Source: Pseudomonas sp. 8O (lineage in GTDB: Bacteria; Pseudomonadota; Gammaproteobacteria; Pseudomonadales; Pseudomonadaceae). Taken from it: DNA of 64,000 nucleotides. The DNA lies in assembly GCF_902506495.1 (NCBI RefSeq), contig NZ_LR733263.1, positions 475,372-539,371 of the forward strand. Reading direction: 5' to 3'. This document shows, one piece after another, positions 54,905 through 63,390 of this stretch; position 1 is the first letter of the stretch, and every line of letters begins with the position of its first letter. Position numbers and translations under genes: made by a program. The notes beneath the pieces are model-generated. The model was not told the origin of the DNA and searched no databases. It saw only the letters and a list, made by a program, of their open reading frames with translations.

Positions 54905-55906
54905 TTACAACCGACGCACCTCGCCGACCTTCACGGCGGGTTGGTGAATGCGGATGCCATTGCGCAGCGGCTCGCCCAGCGCATCGAGACTGATCTCGAA
55001 GGTATCGCCCGGCTGCGCCTTGATGCCGTCGGCGAACGACAGCGTCGCGGTGCCGAAGAAGTGCACATGCACATCGCCGGGACGCAGGAACTGGCGATAC
55101 TTGAAGTGGTGGTACTCGAGGTTCTCCAGGCTGTGGCACATGTTGTCCTCACCGGAGAGGAACTCCTTCTCCCACAGCACCTTGTCGCCCCGACGAATAC
55201 GGCTGATGCCGGACAGGTGACGCGGCAGCTCGCCGATCAGCATTTCCGGGCCGAAGGAACAGAAGCGCAACTTCGAGTGGGCCAGGTACAGGTAGTTCTT
55301 GCGCTCGACCACATGGTCGGAGAACTCGTTGCCAAGGGCGAAGCCGATGCGATACGGCTGGCCATCGTCGCCAATCACATAGAGGCCGGTCAGCTCGGGC
55401 TCCTCACCGAAGTCCTCGGCGAAGTCGGGCACCGGGAAGTCCTCGCCAGGGCGAACCACGATGCTGCCATCACCTTTGTAGAACCACTCCGGCTGCGCGC
55501 CTTCGCTGCCTGCGGCCGGGCGACCGCCGGCCATGCCCCACTGGAACATCTGCATGGTGTCGGTGAGCTTGCCTTCGGCCTGCTGCGCCTCGACCTGCTG
55601 GTGCATCTTGTCGCGGGTGGAGGCGCTGCCCAGGTGGGTCAGGCCGGTGCCGGACACCAGGCAGTGCGCCGGATCGGCGTGATCCAGCGGCGCCAATACA
55701 CGGCGCTGCTCGATCAGTTCGGCATAGACCGGGCCAGGCTCGACGCCCAAGCGCTCGATCTCGGCGATCAGGCCATGGCCGTTACGGATCGCCTGCAGCG
55801 CCAGCTCACGGGTCGTGGCCACACCCTTTACTACGCTGACGCGCGCCTCACCGACGACGCCGACCTGACGCTGGCCCTGCTCGTTCTCAAACTGAATCAG
55901 CCGCAT
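54905..55906 (-). CDS. GguC/AraD1-type FAH-fold protein
   Basis: A 333-residue protein whose C-terminal two thirds match the fumarylacetoacetate-hydrolase fold (GLYVIGDDGQPYRIGFALGNEFSDHVVERKNYLYLAHSKLR). The full architecture is that of the GguC/AraD1 group, which includes 2-keto-3-deoxy-L-arabinonate dehydratase-like proteins. With the neighbouring semialdehyde dehydrogenase it could form the last two steps of a sugar-acid pathway. The start at 55906 (MRLIQFENEQGQ) follows GGCAGGAGTGCTGCA. A longer in-frame start at 55972 overlaps the LysR promoter region. Confidence 0.85.
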   Translation of the reverse strand: MRLIQFENEQGQRQVGVVGEARVSVVKGVATTRELALQAIRNGHGLIAEIERLGVEPGPVYAELIEQRRVLAPLDHADPAHCLVSGTGLTHLGSASTRDKMHQQVEAQQAEGKLTDTMQMFQWGMAGGRPAAGSEGAQPEWFYKGDGSIVVRPGEDFPVPDFAEDFGEEPELTGLYVIGDDGQPYRIGFALGNEFSDHVVERKNYLYLAHSKLRFCSFGPEMLIGELPRHLSGISRIRRGDKVLWEKEFLSGEDNMCHSLENLEYHHFKYRQFLRPGDVHVHFFGTATLSFADGIKAQPGDTFEISLDALGEPLRNGIRIHQPAVKVGEVRRL

Positions 55907-55995
55907 TGCAGCACTCCTGCCGTTTTTTCTGTTGTTCTTGTGCGTCGCGTTTGCGACGTTGCTGGCGGGCACTTTAAAAACTGCCCGCAGTGCTG

Positions 55996-56018
55996 CCTAA
56001 TGAAAGCTTCTGATTAGG
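55996..56018. promoter_or_regulatory. LysR box CCTAAT-N11-ATTAGG
   Basis: A perfect 6-bp inverted repeat with an 11-base spacer, which is exactly the LysR T-N11-A form. It lies 22 bases before the LysR start at 56040 and 90 bases upstream of the divergent GguC-type gene. This is the strongest operator candidate in the window. Confidence 0.65.
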
Positions 56019-56039
56019 TGATAACTTTTCGTCATCCCC

Positions 56040-56984
56040 ATGCTGCCTCCTCTGACCTACATCGTTTCCCGCCTGCGTATTCGCCAGTTGCGACTGCTGA
56101 TCGCCCTCGACGAACTGGGCACTCTGCATCGCGCGGCCGAGCGCATCGCCATCAGCCAGCCGGGCGCGACCAAGGCGTTGCACGAAATCGAGACGACCTT
56201 CGGTACGCCGCTATTCACACGCTCGGCACAGGGACTGCAAGCCAATGACCTGGGGCGTTGCGTGATCCGCTATGCGCGGCTCATCCACTCGGATCTGGCG
56301 CACCTGCATGAGGAAATGCAGAGCATCCTGCAAGGTCATGGCGGCCACCTGGCGATCGGCACCATCGCAGGCTCGGTGCCGCTGGTGCTGCGCGCACTCA
56401 CCAGCCTGCGGCAGATACAACCGGACATCTCCGTGCAGATCGTCGAAGACATCAGCCCGCGCTTGCTCAAGCTGCTCGACGAAGGCCGCCTGGACCTGGC
56501 CATCGCCCGAACCAGCGGCAGCCAGCACCCGGACGACTACGAATGCCTGAGCCTGCACGCCGAACGCCTGGCGCTGGTGGCCGCGCCGCAGCATCCGCAG
56601 CAGGCAAACCCGGCACTGAGCCTGACCGATCTGAGCGACTACAGCTGGGTGGTCTACCCCACCGGCACGCCGATGCGCACGGTGCTGGAGCGCGAGTTCG
56701 GCGAAGCCGGCCTGGAGTTTCCCCGTTACCCGCTGGAGACCTCCTCGACCTTCACCATGCTCAGCCTGCTGCAGGAAGACCCGCAGTTGGTGGCGGTGAT
56801 GCCCCACTCCATCGCCTGCTCCAGCGAGAGCTTCGGCCTGCTGCGCCGCCTGCCACTGGACCTGCAGGCACGCAACGAGCCGTGCTCGATCATCCACCGC
56901 CGCGGCAGCAGCCTGTCGCCACTGGCGAGCCTGCTGCTGGAGCACCTGCGCAGCGAGCAGGACGCCCTGTACGAAGGCACCTAG
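56040..56984 (+). CDS. LysR-family regulator (GbpR-like), paralogue 1
   Basis: A 314-residue LysR-type regulator. The HTH region reads RQLRLLIALDELGTLHRAAERIAISQPGATKALHEIE. The opening (PPLTYIVSRLRIRQLRLLIAL) is like the sugar-responsive GbpR group. It diverges from the GguC-type gene and carries a perfect LysR box in the shared region, so it is the likely regulator of GguC and the dehydrogenase. It is clearly related to the LysR at 58294, sharing ISQPGATKAL-EIETT and ILQGHGG. Confidence 0.9.
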   Translation: MLPPLTYIVSRLRIRQLRLLIALDELGTLHRAAERIAISQPGATKALHEIETTFGTPLFTRSAQGLQANDLGRCVIRYARLIHSDLAHLHEEMQSILQGHGGHLAIGTIAGSVPLVLRALTSLRQIQPDISVQIVEDISPRLLKLLDEGRLDLAIARTSGSQHPDDYECLSLHAERLALVAAPQHPQQANPALSLTDLSDYSWVVYPTGTPMRTVLEREFGEAGLEFPRYPLETSSTFTMLSLLQEDPQLVAVMPHSIACSSESFGLLRRLPLDLQARNEPCSIIHRRGSSLSPLASLLLEHLRSEQDALYEGT

Positions 56985-56992
56985 CCCGCCAC

Positions 56993-58132
56993 TTACATGG
57001 ACTGGCGCAGCAACTCGGCGTAGTCCTCGGCACTCGCCAGACGCGGGTTGGTCTTGTGGCTATGGTCAGCCAGCGCACCTTCGATGATCGCCGGGAACAG
57101 CGACTCGTCCACGCCCATCTCCGCCAGCCCCGAAGGCATGCCGAGGCGACGGTTCATCTCACGAATCGCCGGGATGATTTCCTCGGCACTCCCCAGGCCC
57201 ATAGCCTGAGCGATGCGCTGCAGTTTCTGCTCATCACGCACCGAGTCAGACTGCGCATTGAAGGCGATAACCGCCGGCAGGAATACCGCGTTGAGGGTCC
57301 CGTGGTGCAACCTTGGGTTGATGCCACCCAGAGCGTGGCTGAGGCTATGCACGCAGCCGAGGCCCTTCTGAAAGGCCAGGGCGCCCTGCATCGAGGCGCT
57401 CATCATGTTCAATCGCGCTTCTCGGTCACCAGGCGTACGGGTTGCGCGTTCGATATGTCGCCATGCGCGCCACAGGCCGTCCAGGGCGATGCCATCGGCA
57501 GGCGGATTGAACGCCGGCGCCATGAAGGTTTCCAGGCAATGGGCGATGGCATCCATCCCCGTGGCAGCAGTCAATTGTGCAGGCAGGCCGAGAGTCAGCT
57601 CAGGGTCGCAGATAGCTGAACGCGGAATCAGATAGGGCGAGATCACGCCAACCTTGCGACCATCATCAAGAATCAGGATGGCACCACGACCGACTTCGCT
57701 ACCCGTGCCGGCAGTGGTGGGGATAGCAATCACCGGCGCAGTGGCTGCGGTGATACGGGCCAGCCCGCCTTCGATCACGGCGAACTGCTTCAGCGGGCCT
57801 TCATGGGTGCCGCACACGGCGACGCCCTTGGCCAGGTCGATGGAGGAACCACCGCCGACTGCGATGATGCCATCGAAGCCCCCGTCGCGATAACGCGCCG
57901 CCGCCGCACGCACCACGCCTTCGTTCGGGTTCGGCGGCGTCTGGTCGAAAACTTCCGCAATAGCAGGGTCGGCTAACTGCCCCAGAACCTTGTCGACGAT
58001 ACCTGCGGCCTGCACCCCCGTATCAGTCACGATGAAGGGCCGGGTGATTCCAATGCGCTGACACTCGGCGGCCAACTGGCCGAGGACGTCATAACCGAAC
58101 TGGACTTGAGTGAGGTAGTTGATCAGTGCCAT
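56993..58132 (-). CDS. Iron-containing alcohol dehydrogenase
   Basis: A 379-residue group III alcohol dehydrogenase. The NAD(P) region carries GGFDGIIAVGGGSSIDLAKG (about residues 84-103). The metal-binding site is visible as TGMDAIAHCLE and HSLSHALGGINPRLHHGTLNAVFLP, giving D and three histidines. It could reduce or oxidise a short-chain aldehyde or a 4-hydroxybutyrate-like compound. It lies tail-to-tail with LysR paralogue 1 and diverges from LysR paralogue 2, which probably controls it. Confidence 0.93.
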   Translation of the reverse strand: MALINYLTQVQFGYDVLGQLAAECQRIGITRPFIVTDTGVQAAGIVDKVLGQLADPAIAEVFDQTPPNPNEGVVRAAAARYRDGGFDGIIAVGGGSSIDLAKGVAVCGTHEGPLKQFAVIEGGLARITAATAPVIAIPTTAGTGSEVGRGAILILDDGRKVGVISPYLIPRSAICDPELTLGLPAQLTAATGMDAIAHCLETFMAPAFNPPADGIALDGLWRAWRHIERATRTPGDREARLNMMSASMQGALAFQKGLGCVHSLSHALGGINPRLHHGTLNAVFLPAVIAFNAQSDSVRDEQKLQRIAQAMGLGSAEEIIPAIREMNRRLGMPSGLAEMGVDESLFPAIIEGALADHSHKTNPRLASAEDYAELLRQSM

Positions 58133-58252
58133 GGGGGAGCCTCTGCTTGTTTTTGTAATAGCAGGCAGCGGAAAACGTCGAGTAAGATCACTCGGACATT
58201 CTCACGGATAGCCTTGCCGCCCAGGCAAACTATGAGATAGAGGCGCTCCTGA

Positions 58253-58273
58253 CTAATGAGAGGCGCTGATACT
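58253..58273. promoter_or_regulatory. Partial LysR box between alcohol dehydrogenase and LysR genes
   Basis: CTAAT-N11-ATACT at 58253-58273 keeps the T-N11-A spacing and the left half-site of the perfect box at 55996. The spacer also begins GAGAG and ends CTG, like GAAAG...CTG there. It is a weaker relative of that site. Confidence 0.4.
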
Positions 58274-58293
58274 GCTATAAGGGAAAGCTATAC

Positions 58294-59235
58294 ATGCTGC
58301 CATCCGTCTCCTCCATTTTTTCCCGCCTGCGCTTCCGGCAACTGCGCCTGCTGATCGCCCTCGGCGAACAGGGCTCATTGATCAAAGCCGCAGAACTGAT
58401 CTCAATCAGCCAACCCGGGGCGACCAAGGCGTTGCAGGAAATAGAGACCACGCTGGGCGCGCCGCTGTTCGTACGCACCAATCGCGGCCTGGAGGCCAAT
58501 GAGTTGGGACACTGCGCGATTCGCTACGCCAAGCTGATCCAGACAGACCTGACTCACCTGCGCGAAGAAATGCTGGGTATTCTCCAAGGCCACGGCGGAC
58601 GCCTGTCGGTCGGAGTGATCATGGGCGCGGTACCGTTCATGACGGATGCGTTGACCCAGTTGCTGGAGGCGCACCCGGATCTGTCCGTGGAGATAGTCGA
58701 AGACACCAGCGCGCGGCTGCTCAGCCTGCTCGATCAAGGCCGCCTCGATCTGGCGATCTGCCGCACCAGCATCAGCCGCCAGCCAGAGCACTACGACTGC
58801 ATCGATGTGCGTGACGAAACCCTGGCCGTGGTCGCCAACCGTGATCATCCGCTAGCCGGACGCACACAACTGGAGCTGGCCGATCTGGCTGATAGCCGCT
58901 GGGTGGTCTACTCGGCCAACATGCCGATGCGCCTTTCACTGGAGCGGGAATTTCAGCAGGCGGGGCTACGCTTCCCCCTGCAACTGCTGGAAACCACCTC
59001 AGCCTTCACCACACTGTCGCTTCTGCAGAAAAATCCAGAGTTGGTCGCCCTACTGTCGACCGACGTGGCGCGCTTCTGCACGGGCTTCGGCATGACCTGC
59101 ATCCTGCCGCTGAGCCTGAAAAGCCGGAGCGAGCCGTACCAGTTGATCACCCGGCGCGGCGTGAGTCTGTCCTCGATCAGTCGCCTGTTCATGGCACAGC
59201 TCACCTCAGCGCAGGACGAGCACAGACTGCAGTGA
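58294..59235 (+). CDS. LysR-family regulator (GbpR-like), paralogue 2
   Basis: A 313-residue LysR-type regulator with HTH RQLRLLIALGEQGSLIKAAELISISQPGATKALQEIE. It is a close paralogue of the LysR at 56040 (shared LFxRTNRGLEAN/LFTRSAQGLQAN region, LIQTDLTHLREEM/LIHSDLAHLHEEM, ILQGHGG). It diverges from the iron alcohol dehydrogenase gene, with a partial LysR box between them. The pair probably arose by duplication within this block, each copy tied to one divergent enzyme gene. Confidence 0.9.
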   Translation: MLPSVSSIFSRLRFRQLRLLIALGEQGSLIKAAELISISQPGATKALQEIETTLGAPLFVRTNRGLEANELGHCAIRYAKLIQTDLTHLREEMLGILQGHGGRLSVGVIMGAVPFMTDALTQLLEAHPDLSVEIVEDTSARLLSLLDQGRLDLAICRTSISRQPEHYDCIDVRDETLAVVANRDHPLAGRTQLELADLADSRWVVYSANMPMRLSLEREFQQAGLRFPLQLLETTSAFTTLSLLQKNPELVALLSTDVARFCTGFGMTCILPLSLKSRSEPYQLITRRGVSLSSISRLFMAQLTSAQDEHRLQ

Positions 59236-59247
59236 CGAACCTGCCCA

Positions 59248-59416
59248 TGTGGGTGGGTTAGCGACGCAGAAGACGAATCGACAGCTGCCTCGCCAGTGGG
59301 CTTCACGTAACCCACCAGACGATGGATCGCGTGGCAGCTATGGTGGGTTACGCCGCGGCAAAGGTCGTGTAACGACTCAGCTGCGTGACAAGCGGCTAAC
59401 CCACCCGACGACGCCC
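59248..59416. repeat. Paired GTGGGTTA repeats
   Basis: GTGGGTTAGCG...ACGTAACCCACC and GGTGGGTTACGCC...GCTAACCCACC form two inverted pairs in tandem. This dispersed Pseudomonas unit fills the space between the LysR gene and the convergent FAH-family gene. No coding content. Confidence 0.7.
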
Positions 59417-59425
59417 CTACGTAAG

Positions 59426-60607
59426 CTAGAGCAGGCCGCGCGCGGCCAGGCTGCTCATCAAGGCGTTGAGACCAAACTGCCAGACCGGTGCCTTGTCGCT
59501 ATGGTTAACACTGTTATGCAGGGCGCCCAACTGCTCGCTGCTGATGATCACGCGATCAGCGAGCTTGTGGGTGAAACCCGCGCCAGGGGCATCACGGTCC
59601 TCGGTCGGAGCGAACAGAGTGCCGAGGAACAGCAGGAAGCCATCCGGATACTGGTGATTGCGGTTGAGCGCCTGACCGACCAGATCCAGCGGATCGCGGC
59701 TGATCTTGTCCATGGAGCTGCTGCCTTCGAGCACATAGCCGTCAGTGCCCTCGACGCGCAAGCGAACCACCGTATTGCGCACGTCATCAAGGCTGAATGT
59801 ATCGTCGAACAGGCGGATGAACGGGCCGATGGCACAGGACGCGTTGTTGTCCTTGGCCTTGCTCAGCAGCAGCGCACTGCGGCCTTCGAAATCCCGTAGG
59901 TTGACGTCGTTACCGAGGGTCGCGCCCAGCACCTCGCCACGGCTATTGACGGCCAGCACGACCTCCGGCTCCGGATTGTTCCACACCGAGCCAGGGTGGA
60001 TGCCGATCTCCGCGCCGCTACCAACGGCGGCCAGCACAGGCGCCTTGGTGAAAATCTCGGCATCCGGGCCGATCCCCACTTCCAGGTATTGCGACCATAG
60101 GCCCTGCTCCTGCAGCAGCACCTTGACCTGCTGGGCCTTTTCCGAGCCTGGCTTGATGCTGGCAAAATCCTCGCCTAGCACATCCCTGACCTTGGCCCGA
60201 ACGCCTTCGGCCAGGCTGGCATCACCACCGGCACGCTCTTCGATCACGCGCTCGATCATGCTCGAAGCAAAGGTCACACCCGCCGCCTTGAGCACCTGTA
60301 GGTCGGCAGGCGCCAGCAGACTCGGCAGCTCGGGATTGAAGCCAGTACCACTGTTACCCAGCAAGGCCTCGACACTGCACAGCGGCGTGCCGCGCAGACT
60401 CTGCAACCCGGCCAGCAGACCCTCCTGCTCGAACAGCCCACTCAGGGTCGGCGCCAATGTGGACAGATCATAGACACCATCCTCACGCAGCAGGATCGGC
60501 GCCGGGCCGGCGTACTCTCCGGGCAACCAGGCCCGGCCGACGAGGGTTCCGCGCAAGCTATCGGTAGGCAAGGTGTTGCTGGGTGTGAGGCTGAGAGCGT
60601 AGGGCAT
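59426..60607 (-). CDS. Fumarylacetoacetate-hydrolase-family enzyme
   Basis: A 393-residue FAH-superfamily protein, with an N-terminal domain of about 100 residues and the catalytic FAH domain after it. The active-site region is EPEVVLAVNSRGEVLGATLGNDVNLRDFEGRSALLLSKAKDNN, containing the acidic metal ligands. Related proteins act as dehydratases or hydrolases on 2-oxo acids of sugar or aromatic pathways. It differs strongly from the GguC-type protein at 54905, so the block has two distinct FAH-fold enzymes. The start at 60607 gives MPYALSLTPSNTLP, after a GAAGGACTCC ribosome binding site. Confidence 0.87.
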   Translation of the reverse strand: MPYALSLTPSNTLPTDSLRGTLVGRAWLPGEYAGPAPILLREDGVYDLSTLAPTLSGLFEQEGLLAGLQSLRGTPLCSVEALLGNSGTGFNPELPSLLAPADLQVLKAAGVTFASSMIERVIEERAGGDASLAEGVRAKVRDVLGEDFASIKPGSEKAQQVKVLLQEQGLWSQYLEVGIGPDAEIFTKAPVLAAVGSGAEIGIHPGSVWNNPEPEVVLAVNSRGEVLGATLGNDVNLRDFEGRSALLLSKAKDNNASCAIGPFIRLFDDTFSLDDVRNTVVRLRVEGTDGYVLEGSSSMDKISRDPLDLVGQALNRNHQYPDGFLLFLGTLFAPTEDRDAPGAGFTHKLADRVIISSEQLGALHNSVNHSDKAPVWQFGLNALMSSLAARGLL

Positions 60608-60706
60608 GGCGGAGTCCTTCTTCTTATGCGACTGGAAATGCCCGCAAGGCACCCTGGGTGCGGTCAGGCCGGCTGACCATATCTCTCCATTCGCGATAAC
60701 CACCAA

Positions 60707-60719
60707 TGACTAATAGTCA
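60707..60719. promoter_or_regulatory. Palindromic operator candidate (TGACTA-A-TAGTCA)
   Basis: A perfect 13-base palindrome in the region between the FAH-family gene and the divergent LysR gene, 47 bases before the LysR start. It contains the CTAAT core seen at the other two LysR sites of this block. Confidence 0.5.
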
Positions 60720-60765
60720 GTCCGCGATATGATCCGGTTATCGAGTACTCCCGAGCACAGCGGCC

Positions 60766-61722
60766 ATGAACCAAACAGGCAATCTCCCGACCCTTCACAA
60801 CTGGCTACGCTTTCGCCACCTGGCGCTGATCGACAGCCTGGCGCGCACCGGCAATATGCACAGCAGCGCGCAGCAACTGGGGCTGAGCCAGCCGGCGGTA
60901 AGCAAGATGCTGCGCGATATCGAAAGCCAGTTCGGCTTCACCCTGTTCGAGCGCCTCAACCGCGAGCTGCCAGCCACCGAGCTAGGCGCCGAGGTGGTTG
61001 CCTATGCGCAGCGCGCGCTGAATGACTGCCAGACCTTCAGCTATCGCCTGGAAAGCCTGCGCCAGGGTGGCCACGGCTATCTCAAGGTAGGTGCGATCTT
61101 CGCCGCTACTGCCCATGCCTTGCCCGAAACGCTGCTGCGCCTGAAAGGCCGACGGCCGCTGCTGACCATCGAGCTGCTGGAAGACACCAGCGATCACCTG
61201 CTCAAGCTGCTGGAGCACAAGCAGCTGGATCTGGTGGTCGGTCGCTTCACCGACCACCAGCAGCGCCAGCGTTTCGACTTCACCGCGCTGGCCGAGGAGC
61301 CCTTCATCCTCATCGCTCGAGCCGAACATCCGCTGTGCAATCGCCAGCAGGTCTCGCCATCGCAACTTACCGAATGGCCCTGGGTGCTCTACCCACTCAA
61401 CACCCCACTGCGCCAGTCGCTGGAACAATCGTTCAGCGATGCGGGCGTGAGTCCACCGGCCAACGCCATCGAGACGACCTCCGTACAAACGACGCTGAAA
61501 ATGCTCTGCAACAGCGACACCCTGGCACTGTTGCCAGAGGCGGTGGTACGGCAGAACCTGCTCGATGGCAGCTTGAAACAAATCCAGACGAGCCTGGCGC
61601 CCTCTCCGCTGGCCTATGGCGTGCTGCTGCGCAAGGACGAGCCCGTATCCTCCGCAGCCCGCGACTTCATTGACGCCCTGCGCACCGTCATCCGCGATGA
61701 ATCATCAGCGAATAACCCCTAG
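60766..61722 (+). CDS. LysR-family regulator
   Basis: A 318-residue LysR-type regulator. The HTH reads RHLALIDSLARTGNMHSSAQQLGLSQPAVSKMLRDIESQFG. It is not a close copy of the two paralogues upstream. It diverges from the FAH-family gene and lies just before the tripartite transporter genes, so it may control both sides. A palindrome ATAAC-CCCTA-GTTAT spans its stop codon region (61711-61725) upstream of the transporter operon. Confidence 0.9.
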   Translation: MNQTGNLPTLHNWLRFRHLALIDSLARTGNMHSSAQQLGLSQPAVSKMLRDIESQFGFTLFERLNRELPATELGAEVVAYAQRALNDCQTFSYRLESLRQGGHGYLKVGAIFAATAHALPETLLRLKGRRPLLTIELLEDTSDHLLKLLEHKQLDLVVGRFTDHQQRQRFDFTALAEEPFILIARAEHPLCNRQQVSPSQLTEWPWVLYPLNTPLRQSLEQSFSDAGVSPPANAIETTSVQTTLKMLCNSDTLALLPEAVVRQNLLDGSLKQIQTSLAPSPLAYGVLLRKDEPVSSAARDFIDALRTVIRDESSANNP

Positions 61723-61877
61723 TTATGACTCGATGAAAAAGCCTCATTAGACACCTCCCCGAGAGTTGCCTAGCTTCGGCCAGGCTTTGATTCCACGCCG
61801 TGCCGTCTGCCTGGCCGACTTGTTCAAGCGGAACCTAGCTGCACCTCACTCAAAATAACTTCAATAGGTGAACTTTC

Positions 61878-62861
61878 ATGATCAAGCTAAGCACTCTGCT
61901 TCGCCCGCTCAGCATCGCCCTCGGCTTTTCCCTTCTGGGCGCCCCAGTTGCAGCCATGGCTGAATACCCGAACAAGCCCATCCAACTGATCGTGCCGTGG
62001 GCCGCTGGTGGCGGCAGCGACTCTGCCGCACGCGGCATCGCCACCGCACTGGAGAAGGAGCTGGGCGTCACCATCAACGTCGTCAACCGTCCCGGTGGCG
62101 GCAGTGTGGTGGGCCACACGGTCATGGCCAGCGCCAAACCCGACGGCTACACCCTAGGCTTCGTAACCGGTGAGCTGAACATGATGCACTGGCAGGGGCT
62201 GACCAAGATCACCCACGAAGACTTCACCCCCCTGGCCATGACCAACTACGACTACCCCGGCGTACAGGTCAGCGCCGATGCACCGTACAACAATGTCGAA
62301 GAGCTCCTGAAGGACATTGCCGACAAGCCCCAAGGCACCTTTAAGGCCTCTGGTACCGGCCTGGGTGGCATCTGGCACGTGGCCTTCGCCGGCCTGCTGA
62401 TGGATCGCGGCATCGAGCCCAACAAGGTCACCTGGATTCCCAGCCAGGGCGCCGCACCGGCCATGGTCGAACTGGCCGCTGGCAGTATCGAACTCGTCCC
62501 GTCCTCAGTACCCGAGGCACGCTCGATGATCACAGCCGGCAAGGCGAAGGGCCTGGCCATTCTCTCCCCTGAACGCAATCCGGCTTTCCCGGATATCCCG
62601 ACGATCAAGGAAAGCATCGGCAGCGAATACTCGCTGGGTGAGTGGCGCGGTGTCGCCGGCCCTAAAGGCATGGACCCTGCCGTGGTAGCCAAGCTCGAGG
62701 ACGCCCTAGAGAAGGCCTACAACAGCGAGTTCTACCAGGACTTCATGAAGCGCCAGGGTTTCGGTGTCGAGTGGCACAAAGGCGCTGATTTCAAGGCGTT
62801 CCTGGTCGAGAACAACGCGTACATGGGCGGCATCATCGAAAAGATCGGCATGAAGAAATAA
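61878..62861 (+). CDS. TctC/Bug-type periplasmic binding protein
   Basis: A 327-residue exported substrate-binding protein of the tripartite tricarboxylate transporter family. The signal peptide (LRPLSIALGFSLLGAPVAAMA) is followed by the Bug hallmark YPNKPIQLIVPWAAGGGSDSAARG and VVNRPGGGSVVG, the carboxylate-clasping loops. Substrates of the family are mono-, di- and tricarboxylates. It is the first gene of a tctCBA-order operon. A hairpin lies just after its stop. Confidence 0.93.
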   Translation: MIKLSTLLRPLSIALGFSLLGAPVAAMAEYPNKPIQLIVPWAAGGGSDSAARGIATALEKELGVTINVVNRPGGGSVVGHTVMASAKPDGYTLGFVTGELNMMHWQGLTKITHEDFTPLAMTNYDYPGVQVSADAPYNNVEELLKDIADKPQGTFKASGTGLGGIWHVAFAGLLMDRGIEPNKVTWIPSQGAAPAMVELAAGSIELVPSSVPEARSMITAGKAKGLAILSPERNPAFPDIPTIKESIGSEYSLGEWRGVAGPKGMDPAVVAKLEDALEKAYNSEFYQDFMKRQGFGVEWHKGADFKAFLVENNAYMGGIIEKIGMKK

Positions 62862-62876
62862 GCCAGATTTTCGATA

Positions 62877-62900
62877 CGGCGCCCCTTCGGGGTGCCGTTT
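62877..62900 (+). terminator. Intra-operon hairpin between TctC- and TctB-type genes
   Basis: CGGCGCCCC-TTC-GGGGTGCCG followed by TTTGCC lies 15 bases after the binding-protein stop. The weak T-run suggests partial termination or 3'-end protection, giving more binding protein than membrane subunits, as is usual for this class. Confidence 0.6.
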
Positions 62901-62930
62901 GCCTTTACTCGGTTGTATGAGAGCTCATCC

Positions 62931-63380
62931 ATGAAAGACCTTCTGTTCGGTCTGATCTTCATCGCCCTGGGTCTGGGTGTATGGCTGATGGCCCGCGAGT
63001 TTCCGGTAGTGCCCGGCATGCAGTACGGCGCCGATTTTTTCCCCACGCTGATCGCCATAGGCATGGCCGTCGGTGGGGCATTGCTCAGTTTCAGCGCCGT
63101 ACGCCAGCTGCGCGCTGAAGGTACTGACGGCACATTCGGGATCGGCCTGCCGCCACTGGGCGTGTTACTGCCTTGCGCACTGGTCGTGGCCTACATCTAC
63201 CTCAGCGAAGTCATCGGCGCCGCCCCGATGATGCTGTTGATCATGCTGACGCTGCTGATCCAGCGTGGCGTACGCCTGATGCCATCTCTGGTCATCAGCC
63301 TCGTGGCCACCGCAGTCATCAGTTTCTCCTTCGGTCACCTGCTCAAGGTTCCATTGCCCATCGGGCCCCTAGGTTTCTGA
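62931..63380 (+). CDS. TctB-type small membrane subunit
   Basis: A 149-residue protein with four predicted membrane segments, typical of TctB. It opens MKDLLFGLIFIALGLGVWLMAREFP and has TM segments around residues 38-55, 80-97 and 100-140. It forms the membrane complex with the large TctA subunit that starts 11 bases later. The start at 62931 is chosen from the family opening; the frame is open to 62892. Confidence 0.88.
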   Translation: MKDLLFGLIFIALGLGVWLMAREFPVVPGMQYGADFFPTLIAIGMAVGGALLSFSAVRQLRAEGTDGTFGIGLPPLGVLLPCALVVAYIYLSEVIGAAPMMLLIMLTLLIQRGVRLMPSLVISLVATAVISFSFGHLLKVPLPIGPLGF

Positions 63381-63390
63381 GGAGCCATCC

